Source: an uncultured Bacteroides sp.
Lineage (GTDB): Bacteria > Bacteroidota > Bacteroidia > Bacteroidales > Bacteroidaceae
DNA: 5,603 bases
Direction: 5' to 3'
Assembly (NCBI GenBank): GCA_937890825.1
Contig: CALADS010000066.1
Location: 1 to 5,603 of the forward strand
Below the pieces are notes generated by a model, which was given only the letters and a program-made list of their open reading frames with translations, did not search any database and was not told the origin of the DNA. Shown here in pieces: positions 1 to 5,603 of this stretch. Numbering within the stretch: the stretch's first letter is position 1; every line of letters starts with the position of its first letter. The translations under genes were made by a program, and so were the position numbers.

Positions 1-1038
1 TTCTTTGTCGCCAACAAGCCCAACGCCCTCATTCTCGATTTCTTTGCCGGAAGTGGTACGACCCTCCATGCCGTAAACCTCTTGAACAAGGAAGATGGCG
101 GACACCGCCGTTGCATTATGGTGACCAACAATGAGATAGGCGAACCGAAAGAAAAGGAACTGAGACCGCAAGGTATTCGACCCGGCGATGAAGAATGGGA
201 AAAGTGGGGCATTGCCCGCTATGTGAACTGGCCACGAACGAAGTGTAGCATACTTGGCGAGGATGTGAACGGCAAGCCCATTGTGGGCGACTACATAACA
301 TCGCAGACGGAAACGAAACTGACCGACAGAAAGTTCACGCAAATCAACTTCTTGTCAGCCGATGCCACAAAGAAGCAGAAGAAAGCCTTGGTGACACTTA
401 TCAACAAGCAGAAAGACGTGAAGTTGCCAACGATGAGTGACGACGTGCCTTTTCTCGTGTCGGAAGAAGACAGCTATAATGCCAGCATCTTGTTTGACAC
501 AAATGAGGCGGAGGCATGGATGGAAGCATTAGACGGCAACAGCCACATCACCAACTTCTACATCGTGGCAGAAAAGGATGCTGACTTCAAGCGAATAAAG
601 GCTGAAGTGAGCGAAGTGATGGGACAGATAGAGGAAACCATTCCGGTGAAAATGCCAATGAGCGATGGATTCAAGGCTAATGCTGCCTTCTTCAAGCTTG
701 GTTTTTGGGACAAGCTTTCTGTGGCGAGAGGACGCCAGTTGCAAGAATTGTTGCCGTTGCTGTGGATGAAAGCAGGGGCAATAGGCAAATGTCCCAAAAA
801 CTTCACTGGCGATTATGCCATTCTGTCAGACAACCGTATGGCCATATTGACGGATGTGGCTTTCTTTGTACGTTTCAAGGAAGATATAAGCCAACACCCC
901 GAAATAAAGGTGGCGTATCTGATTACAGACAGCCAGAATGCGTACCTCGCTATGACAAACGAACTGAAAGGCATGAAAACCTTCCAGCTCTACCGCGACT
1001 ATTTGGATAATTTCCGTATCAATTATGCAACAAAATAA
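1..1038 (+). CDS. Type III-like DNA methyltransferase (Mod subunit), 3' part; 5' end outside window
   Basis: This is the C-terminal 345 residues of a beta-class N6-adenine or N4-cytosine DNA methyltransferase. The frame is open from base 1, so the true start lies upstream; the TTG at 82 falls inside the catalytic domain and is not a start. SAM-binding motif I is DFFAGSGTT at visible residues 13-21, followed by a stretch usual in type III Mod proteins (HAVNLLNKEDGG, then IMVTNNE). In beta-class enzymes the catalytic DPPY motif and target recognition region precede motif I, so both are off-window and the specificity cannot be read. A C-terminal extension of about 300 residues follows. Its segment at about 230-262 (FFKLGFWD, then LLPLLWMKAGAIG) recurs, from memory, in methyltransferases paired with Res-like helicases. 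The protein would methylate host recognition sites and probably form a complex with the Res-like product starting 14 bp downstream. No simple sequence repeat suggesting phase variation is visible in this part. Confidence 0.9.
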   Translation, partial: FFVANKPNALILDFFAGSGTTLHAVNLLNKEDGGHRRCIMVTNNEIGEPKEKELRPQGIRPGDEEWEKWGIARYVNWPRTKCSILGEDVNGKPIVGDYITSQTETKLTDRKFTQINFLSADATKKQKKALVTLINKQKDVKLPTMSDDVPFLVSEEDSYNASILFDTNEAEAWMEALDGNSHITNFYIVAEKDADFKRIKAEVSEVMGQIEETIPVKMPMSDGFKANAAFFKLGFWDKLSVARGRQLQELLPLLWMKAGAIGKCPKNFTGDYAILSDNRMAILTDVAFFVRFKEDISQHPEIKVAYLITDSQNAYLAMTNELKGMKTFQLYRDYLDNFRINYATK

Positions 1039-1052
1039 CGACGACACACAAT

Positions 1053-3857
1053 ATGAACATATCTCTTAAACCCTTTCAGAAAGTCAGAGTCAGCGAACTC
1101 CGCCGAACTGCTGCCATGGCGCAAATGAGCTGGCAGCAGTTCGGACAGAAGCAAATCATCTCGTTTACTGCTCCTACAGGTGCAGGAAAGACCATCATGA
1201 TGGCTAACTTCATAGAATCTATGCTGTGTGGCGATGACGAAGGAATGGTGGCTGCCATCCCCGACAGCATCTTTATTTGGCTTAGCGACTCGCCAGAACT
1301 GAACGAGCAGAGTAAGCAGAAATTGGTGAGATATTGCAACAAACTCGTTATAAGCCAGTTCAAGACATTGGATGAGTCGTTTCGCGGCGAGAAACTTGAG
1401 ACCGGTATGGTCTATTTTCTCAATACACAGAAGTTAGGCAAGGGTAGCAAGATGGTAGGCACCGGCGATGGCCGTGACTATACGATTTGGGAAACCATAG
1501 AAAACACCATAGAGGAATACGGACGCAATCTTGTGCTCATTATAGATGAGGCACACCGTGGAGCAAAAGTCAACCAGACAACCATCATGCAGAAGTTCGT
1601 AAACGGAAGTTCTAAAGACGGCCTTTCCGCTTTGCCTTTCATTATCGGCATGAGTGCCACTCCCGAACGCTTCAATACGCTGGCCAATGCAAGTCTTTCA
1701 ACCTTGAACAAGGTGGTTGTAACTCCGAAAGAAGTACGTGAGTCGGGACTGCTGAAGGACATTGTTGAGATTCACTATCCAGAAGAAAGTGCGATAAACA
1801 AAAACTTGGCAGTGCTTCAAGCTGCTGCCGATGAATGGAGAGACAAATGCCTTCATTGGTACGACTACACCGAGAAACAACACTATCAGCATGTGGATCC
1901 TATATTCCTGATACAGGTGGAGGCCGGCACGACTGGTAAAGTATCTGCAACCGATTTGGACGAATGTTTGCGTGAAGTGGAAAAACGCACGGGCGAAACG
2001 TTTGAGAAAGGCGAGGTGGTTCATGCTTTTGGTGAGCAAGGCACACTGTCTGTCAACGGATTGGAGGTGCCTTATTGTGAGCCGTCGGCCATCAATGACG
2101 ACCGAAACATAAAGATAGTATTTTTCAAGGAGGCATTGTCTACGGGATGGGATTGCCCACGTGCTGAGGCTATGATGTCATATCGTGTGGCTAAAGATGC
2201 CACATACATAGCACAATTGCTTGGCAGGATGATTCGCACACCATTAAGAATGCGTGTTGAGGTGGACGAATCGCTTAACTATGTGCATTTATATCTGCCT
2301 CATTTTGACGCAGATACAGTGGCAGATGTAGTAAGAAAACTGTCAGAGGAAGAAGGAGGCGATTTGCCCACTGACATACAGGCTGTGCAGGAAGGCAAGA
2401 AGACCACTGTGGTGATGACCGCAAAAAGACCAGTTGCTGCTACTTCGGTAAATCAACAGCAACCGCATACATCCGCAGTTCAAACAACTTCCGCAGGTAC
2501 TGTTGACACAAAAGAAATGTCTACAATAAATACATCAGCCTCTTCCTCGACAAATACATCTGATACAACAGAAAAATATGGCACGACACAAAATATACAG
2601 AAACCTAAGGTAGAGGTTAGCCAATTGTTACAACATCAAAATACATTTGAAAATGGCAATATGGAAAAATCAGAGATATCTGTGAATTCCAATACTTTCA
2701 TCGATCCTTATGAAAAAGTGAAAGATGCCATTAATCAGGCAGAGATTCTGACTTATGAGGTAAAAAAGGCTACTGTAACAAAGAACTATCTGAGAGCTTT
2801 GTTCGATGTGGCACGTCTTGCTGTCATGACTGGAATGGACGCAACTGCTAAAGCAGTGGATGATGTGAAAGACGCTATTGCAAAAAGGATACATACATAT
2901 ATAGAGCAGCTGAAAGCTGCAAACGAATATGATGCATTAGTCGAAAAAGCTTTGACTTTTCAGTTGAACACCATTAGTGTAGAATTTTACAAGAGTGGAA
3001 ATACATACGATTTTCAGCAAGGTCCAGACCTCTTTTCAAAAACTGATGCTGGACTATACCACCAATATCAGCAAGCAAATATTTTGTTGTGTGGTGAAGG
3101 CATAGGCGACAGATATGCAAATGTGTATGGAGAAGATGACGACTATTCATATATGTATGATGTTATTCTGTATGCAGCCGACCAGCATCAGCGTGATTTA
3201 CTAATGGGTTATGCCAAAGGTGAGTTTGAACGGTTGGCCGACTTGTATCGTCCCAAAACTAAACGTCTTTCTGAAAAATATAGATTACAATATAATAGCA
3301 TCGTTGCACAAGGTAGCTCTGTTTCCAAGCGTCTATTTCATTTACCTGAAACCATCAATGTCGACCTTGACAATGATGGCGACACTTGTACCGATCACCT
3401 GTTTGTGAATTCAGAAGGTACAGCCACTTTCAATTTAAAAGGTTGGGAACCACTGACTCTTGATGAAGAACGAAAGCATCCGCAGTATGTGTGCTGGCTT
3501 CGCAACCAAGACCGCAAGCCATGGGCTTTATGCATTCCATACGAGTGTGGCAATGAAACAAAGAAATTTTATCCCGACTTTATTATCGTTAGACACGATG
3601 GAAATAATGGCTATGACTTTTCCCTACTTGAACCACACAGAGATGACAAGACTGACAATTTGCCAAAAGCAAAGGCGCTTGCCAAATATGCGCAGGATTG
3701 TCTAAGTTTCAGTAGAATTCAGATGCTGAGGAAGAAAGGTGACAGAATGCTTCGGTTAGATTTCTGCAAGTTGGCGGTAAGAAGTAAAGTGCTTAATTGT
3801 GTTACTGAGGATGATTTCAGTGCTGTGTTTAATACCGAGGGTGAGTTTGATATTTGA
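1053..3857 (+). CDS. Type III-like restriction enzyme Res subunit (SF2 helicase plus nuclease-like domain), 934 aa
   Basis: This is the ATP-dependent translocase/nuclease partner of the upstream methyltransferase. Helicase motifs appear in order: Q-like LKPFQ (5-9), Walker A APTGAGKT (40-47), Walker B DEAH (165-168), motif III SATP (201-204), motif V ALSTGWDCPRA (361-371) and motif VI QLLGRMIRT (388-396). A Ser/Thr/Gln/Asn-rich linker fills about 455-545, then a helical region, then a C-terminal PD-(D/E)xK-like domain: FYPDF (839-843), LLEPH (858-862) and DNLPKAKALAKYA (868-880). The usual catalytic lysine of E-x-K is a histidine here. The length is close to that of classical type III Res proteins (about 970 residues for EcoP15I). 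The ATG at 1053 is chosen because LKPFQ follows at once and it sits 14 bp after the mod stop; there is no Shine-Dalgarno sequence, as is normal in Bacteroidota. It is almost certainly cotranscribed with mod. The second half is more AT-rich than the first. No frameshift or internal stop is present. Helicase identity is very sure; active cleavage is inferred. Confidence 0.92.
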   Translation: MNISLKPFQKVRVSELRRTAAMAQMSWQQFGQKQIISFTAPTGAGKTIMMANFIESMLCGDDEGMVAAIPDSIFIWLSDSPELNEQSKQKLVRYCNKLVISQFKTLDESFRGEKLETGMVYFLNTQKLGKGSKMVGTGDGRDYTIWETIENTIEEYGRNLVLIIDEAHRGAKVNQTTIMQKFVNGSSKDGLSALPFIIGMSATPERFNTLANASLSTLNKVVVTPKEVRESGLLKDIVEIHYPEESAINKNLAVLQAAADEWRDKCLHWYDYTEKQHYQHVDPIFLIQVEAGTTGKVSATDLDECLREVEKRTGETFEKGEVVHAFGEQGTLSVNGLEVPYCEPSAINDDRNIKIVFFKEALSTGWDCPRAEAMMSYRVAKDATYIAQLLGRMIRTPLRMRVEVDESLNYVHLYLPHFDADTVADVVRKLSEEEGGDLPTDIQAVQEGKKTTVVMTAKRPVAATSVNQQQPHTSAVQTTSAGTVDTKEMSTINTSASSSTNTSDTTEKYGTTQNIQKPKVEVSQLLQHQNTFENGNMEKSEISVNSNTFIDPYEKVKDAINQAEILTYEVKKATVTKNYLRALFDVARLAVMTGMDATAKAVDDVKDAIAKRIHTYIEQLKAANEYDALVEKALTFQLNTISVEFYKSGNTYDFQQGPDLFSKTDAGLYHQYQQANILLCGEGIGDRYANVYGEDDDYSYMYDVILYAADQHQRDLLMGYAKGEFERLADLYRPKTKRLSEKYRLQYNSIVAQGSSVSKRLFHLPETINVDLDNDGDTCTDHLFVNSEGTATFNLKGWEPLTLDEERKHPQYVCWLRNQDRKPWALCIPYECGNETKKFYPDFIIVRHDGNNGYDFSLLEPHRDDKTDNLPKAKALAKYAQDCLSFSRIQMLRKKGDRMLRLDFCKLAVRSKVLNCVTEDDFSAVFNTEGEFDI
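2415..2690 (+). other. AT-rich segment of res encoding a low-complexity linker
   Basis: This part of the res reading frame encodes residues of about 455-546, dominated by Ser, Thr, Gln and Asn (for example SASSSTNTSDTTEKYG) with no recognisable fold. It lies between the RecA-like helicase core and the helical and nuclease-like C-terminal half, so it is probably a flexible tether. By hand count, bases 2521-2700 have 59 G/C of 180 (33%), against 32 of 60 (53%) in 1621-1680 and 26 of 60 (43%) in 2101-2160. The drop in GC and change in residue usage are seen directly; that the linker was inserted or evolves quickly is inference. Confidence 0.6.
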
Positions 3858-3900
3858 GAAAAATTGAACTGTTGTTTGGTTGAGATAAAAAATAAATGCG

Positions 3901-3945
3901 ATGGACAACAAGATCAAGCAACAATATACAGGGTCCACTAAATAA
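3901..3945 (+). pseudogene. Start of a third operon gene, probably interrupted by the insertion sequence
   Basis: An ATG 43 bp after the res stop opens the peptide MDNKIKQQYT. The last four codons before the stop at 3943-3945 (GSTK) come from the GGGTCCACTAAATAA sequence that looks like the left end of the insertion element. Upstream is an A-rich stretch (GATAAAAAATAAATGCG) of the kind that often precedes Bacteroidota start codons, and no terminator hairpin separates it from res. The simplest reading is a third gene of the restriction-modification operon cut off after about ten codons. Ten residues are too few to name a function. A competing ATG at 3896 opens a 24-codon frame that looks less protein-like. 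The start could also be chance, since the IS boundary is not proven. Confidence 0.45.
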
Positions 3946-3946
3946 G
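3931..3946 (+). repeat. Candidate left terminal inverted repeat of the IS
   Basis: GGGTCCACTAAATAAG is placed as the left end because the preceding reading frame stops looking like a gene here and because its inner part, TCCACTAAATA, matches the reverse complement of 5544-5554 at 9 of 11 positions. A GG start is common in IS5-type ends. The evidence is modest, since the pair was found by eye. Confidence 0.5.
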
Positions 3947-3987
3947 TATTATTACATTGATTATCAGTAATTTAGCTCTCGTTTTTC

Positions 3988-4018
3988 TTGCCTGTCTCAC
4001 AAGAGTTTTGTATTTTTG
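3988..4018 (+). promoter_or_regulatory. Bacteroidota-type promoter for the transposase
   Basis: TTG at 3988-3990 (the -33 element) is separated by 20 bp from TATTTTTG at 4011-4018, which matches the -7 consensus TAnnTTTG. Transcription would start near 4024-4026, leaving only about a dozen leader bases before the ATG at 4037. This spacing is a main argument that 4037 was the original transposase start. The spacer also holds a small dyad, TCTTG at 3986-3990 and CAAGA at 4000-4004 with a 9-base loop, which could be a protein-binding site; the dyad is too short to be sure. Confidence 0.6.
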
Positions 4019-4036
4019 AGTGTTAAATCATATCCA

Positions 4037-4086
4037 ATGCAGGCCAGATACAGCAACATAAACGATCTATTTCCGGTACAGGCAGT
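4037..4086 (+). pseudogene. Out-of-frame N-terminal piece of the IS transposase
   Basis: The ATG at 4037 opens MQARYSNINDLFPVQA, then runs out of frame and stops at a TGA near 4123. The sequence and position suit the first residues of this transposase type, which from memory often begin with a short N-x-LF segment before a conserved stretch like LENLSKDNRWVKLAD. That stretch is present, but in the frame read from 4093. Adding one base near 4085 (for example GCAGTTAT to GCAGGTTAT) joins the two as VQA-G-YPLENLSK. A single-base deletion in the element, or a sequencing error, explains this best. I see no slippery heptamer in the right phase for programmed frameshifting. Confidence 0.6.
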
Positions 4087-4092
4087 TATCCT

Positions 4093-5550
4093 TTGGAGAA
4101 TCTTAGCAAGGACAACCGATGGGTGAAACTTGCCGATGCACTCGACCGGGATTATATTGAGGTTGAATACAACAAGCGACTCAGGAATCAAAAAGTGGGA
4201 GCCGGAAACAAGCCGGCCCGCATGGTTGTCGGCGCACTCATCATCAAACACATGCTTGGAGGCAGTGACGAAGGAACCATTCTTGGCATACAGGAAAATC
4301 CCTATATGCAGTACCTTGTCGGACTGAAGTATTTCCAGGAGGAACCCCTCTTCAGTCCGGAACTTTCTATGGCCGTGCGCAAACATATCGACAAGGATTT
4401 CTTCAACGACATCATGCTTTCCATGCACCGCAAACAGGTGAAGGAAACAGAAAATCCTGATAAGGAGGATGATTCTGCCGGAGGCTCCCATGCTGCAGGT
4501 TCTCAGCAGACAACCCACAAGGGCAAGCAGAAGATTGATGCCACCTGCACCGATGCCGAAGTGAGATACCCGACGGACATCAACATCCTGGAAGATTGCA
4601 GCCGCGAAATAGACCGTCTGACTCAAAAACTCAGTGCAAAGGCTGCTGTTGCAAGTCCCAGAACCCATCGCGGTGAAGCCCGTTCATGCTTTGTGCGCTA
4701 CACCAAGAAAAAACACAAGGGTACTAAGCTCATCCGCGATACTAAAAAGCTTTTGTTGCACCTTTTATCCCAGGATATTCAGCGCTTTACGTACTTCATC
4801 GGAAAGTTAAACACAACTGTTTCAGGCTGTCTTAATCGAAAGGATTTACGCAATCTGTCTGCTATCCGAGAGGCTTATGAGCAGCAGAAGTACATGTTCG
4901 ACAACAACGTCCGCTCCTGTATCAAACGTATCATCAGCATCTTCCAGCCTCATGTACGTCCCATCGTTAGAGGCAAGGCCGACCGTAAAACAGAATATGG
5001 CGCAAAGACAGGTGTGAGTGTGGTAGACGGTTTTACCTGCATCGACCATTTGAGTTGGGAAGCCTGCAACGAAGGTTCCGGCCTTCTGCTTCAGATTCAG
5101 ACATACAAGGAACGCTTCGGTTACTACCCCAGGGAAGTTCAGGCAGACAAAATCTATTTGAATAAGGAGAACCGAAAACTTCTCAAGCATTTGGGTATTG
5201 CATGTCATTGCGCTCCACTTGGACGCCCCGGGAAGCACCCGGATCCGGCGGAAACGGAACTGAGTCGTAAAGCTTCTGGAGAGCGCAACGAGGTGGAAGC
5301 AACGTTCGGTACAGCCAAACGCGTTTACCGGGCCAACGACATCCGCGCCAAATTACCTGAAACAGCTGCAACATGGATTGCTGCCTGTTTCTTTGTCAAG
5401 AATTTGAAGAAGTTCTTGCAGGGACTTCTTTGTCTCTTTTTAGAACTACTACGCCTTCAATTTACTGCGATTTTCGAGAATTGCCAGGCTGAAGCCGGGC
5501 TGGAGTCCCTCATGGGGAATCGGGCAATAAAGAGGATGGCTAATTTTTAG
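4093..5550 (+). CDS. IS5/IS1182-like DDE transposase, probably lacking its in-frame N-terminus
   Basis: The transposase would cut and rejoin the ends of its own element. The open frame begins after a TAA at 4024, has no ATG near its start, and offers TTG at 4093 as first usable start, giving 485 residues. The N-terminal domain (about 1-110) has the pattern of IS5-type DNA-binding regions: RWVKLAD, EYNKRL, ARMVVGALIIKHMLGGSDE and ENPYMQYLVGL. A polar spacer (about 115-147) follows. The likely catalytic triad is D149 (KIDATCTDAEVRYPTDIN), D352 (VQADKIYLNKENR) and E402 (RNEVEATFGTAKR), the last followed by KLPETAATWIAACFFVKNL, typical of this group. R19 in LDRDYIE stands where relatives, from memory, usually have Trp. 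All catalytic residues are present and there is no internal stop, but the natural start seems to be the out-of-frame ATG at 4037, so the gene is probably crippled. Assignment to IS5 rather than IS1182 is uncertain because the groups are labelled inconsistently. Confidence 0.85.
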   Translation: MENLSKDNRWVKLADALDRDYIEVEYNKRLRNQKVGAGNKPARMVVGALIIKHMLGGSDEGTILGIQENPYMQYLVGLKYFQEEPLFSPELSMAVRKHIDKDFFNDIMLSMHRKQVKETENPDKEDDSAGGSHAAGSQQTTHKGKQKIDATCTDAEVRYPTDINILEDCSREIDRLTQKLSAKAAVASPRTHRGEARSCFVRYTKKKHKGTKLIRDTKKLLLHLLSQDIQRFTYFIGKLNTTVSGCLNRKDLRNLSAIREAYEQQKYMFDNNVRSCIKRIISIFQPHVRPIVRGKADRKTEYGAKTGVSVVDGFTCIDHLSWEACNEGSGLLLQIQTYKERFGYYPREVQADKIYLNKENRKLLKHLGIACHCAPLGRPGKHPDPAETELSRKASGERNEVEATFGTAKRVYRANDIRAKLPETAATWIAACFFVKNLKKFLQGLLCLFLELLRLQFTAIFENCQAEAGLESLMGNRAIKRMANF

Positions 5551-5557
5551 TAGATGT
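5544..5557 (-). repeat. Candidate right terminal inverted repeat of the IS, imperfect
   Basis: Read on the minus strand this is ACATCTACTAAAAA, against GGGTCCACTAAATA at the left end. The core TC-x-ACTAAA is shared and the outer three bases differ. The transposase stop codon TAG (5548-5550) lies inside it, an arrangement seen in compact insertion sequences. It may be an authentic but worn end, or a chance match with the real end beyond 5603. Confidence 0.35.
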
Positions 5558-5563
5558 TCATAA

Positions 5564-5595
5564 TTGGTTTATATCATAAGGTTTTGATACCTTTG
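5564..5595 (+). promoter_or_regulatory. Bacteroidota-type promoter facing out of the window to the right
   Basis: TTG at 5564-5566 lies 21 bp before TACCTTTG at 5588-5595, a full match to TAnnTTTG. Transcription would start near 5601-5603, at the window edge. If the IS ends near 5557 this is the promoter of the next gene; if the IS runs on, it is an outward promoter inside the element. Insertion sequences activating downstream genes in this way are well known in Bacteroides. Confidence 0.55.
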
Positions 5596-5603
5596 CCTCA
5601 TAA

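Larger units (their letters stand above)
3931..5557 (+). mobile_element. IS5/IS1182-like insertion sequence (right boundary uncertain)
   Basis: The element has a single DDE transposase, its own promoter just inside the left end, and a left terminus placed at GGGTCCACTAAATAAG. The left boundary is supported by the abrupt end of a plausible reading frame at 3930 and by a partial inverted match at 5544-5554 overlapping the transposase stop codon. That match covers 9 of 11 bases (TTTAGT then GA), but the outermost three bases do not pair (GGG on the left, TGT where CCC is expected). No target site duplication is visible. Either the right end is damaged or the true right end lies beyond the window. 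With the boundaries given the element would be about 1.63 kb, a normal size for this group. It sits directly downstream of res and probably splits the next gene. Confidence 0.65.

Noticed and set aside
82..84. TTG as a start for the methyltransferase
   Set aside because: The frame is open upstream to base 1 and includes the SAM-binding motif DFFAGSGTT, so this is an internal codon.
705..1010. Plus-strand frame of 101 residues inside the methyltransferase gene
   Set aside because: It fully overlaps the recognised methyltransferase C-terminus in another frame and its translation is not protein-like.
3952..3974. Small dyad ATTAC and GTAAT just inside the left IS end
   Set aside because: A 5 bp dyad in AT-rich DNA is expected by chance; no function can be supported.
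3997..4668. Minus-strand open frame of 223 residues across the start of the transposase
   Set aside because: It lies opposite the well-supported transposase frame, resembles no family I know, and has residue usage typical of an antisense shadow.
5578..5593. Hairpin AAGGT-TTTGAT-ACCTT as a terminator after the transposase
   Set aside because: The stem is only 5 bp, is weak, has no T-tract after it, and overlaps the -7 promoter element.
5554..5603. Short open frame starting MFIIGLYHKV and running off the window
   Set aside because: It is too short to judge, overlaps the promoter candidate, and has no coding signal beyond lacking stops.

Overview
The window looks like Bacteroidota DNA (Bacteroides or Prevotella type). 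Ribosome binding sites lack Shine-Dalgarno sequences, both promoter candidates follow the Bacteroidota pattern (TTG, about 20 bp, TAnnTTTG), and the gene content is typical of accessory defence loci in gut and oral members of this phylum. Genus cannot be fixed from the sequence alone. All real genes lie on the plus strand.

Bases 1-3857 hold a type III-like restriction-modification operon. The first gene is the 3' part of a beta-class DNA methyltransferase (Mod); its N-terminus lies upstream of the window, and the window opens just before the SAM-binding motif DFFAGSGTT. After a 14 bp gap comes a complete 934-residue Res-like protein. It has an SF2 helicase/translocase with all main motifs, a Ser/Thr/Gln/Asn-rich linker, and a C-terminal PD-(D/E)xK-like domain that reads PD...E-P-H rather than E-x-K. 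Mod would methylate the host's recognition sites, and Res would use ATP-driven translocation to act on unmodified DNA.

Bases 3858-3945 show no terminator but contain an ATG that opens MDNKIKQQYT, followed by what looks like the left end of an insertion sequence (GGGTCCACTAAATAAG). I read this as a third operon gene cut off after about ten codons.

Bases 3931 to about 5557 are an IS5/IS1182-like element with one DDE transposase. The transposase frame is open from 4093 (TTG) to 5550. Its natural ATG start (4037), 19 bases after a good promoter, lies in another frame, and one missing base near 4085 would join the two. The element therefore looks frameshifted, or at best weakly expressed. A candidate imperfect right end overlaps the transposase stop codon.

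Bases 5558-5603 carry a good outward-facing Bacteroidota promoter (TACCTTTG) that would drive whatever lies to the right. I see no undescribed system I can defend. The points most worth a second look are the interrupted third gene, the E-P-H nuclease motif, the AT-rich linker and the transposase frameshift.
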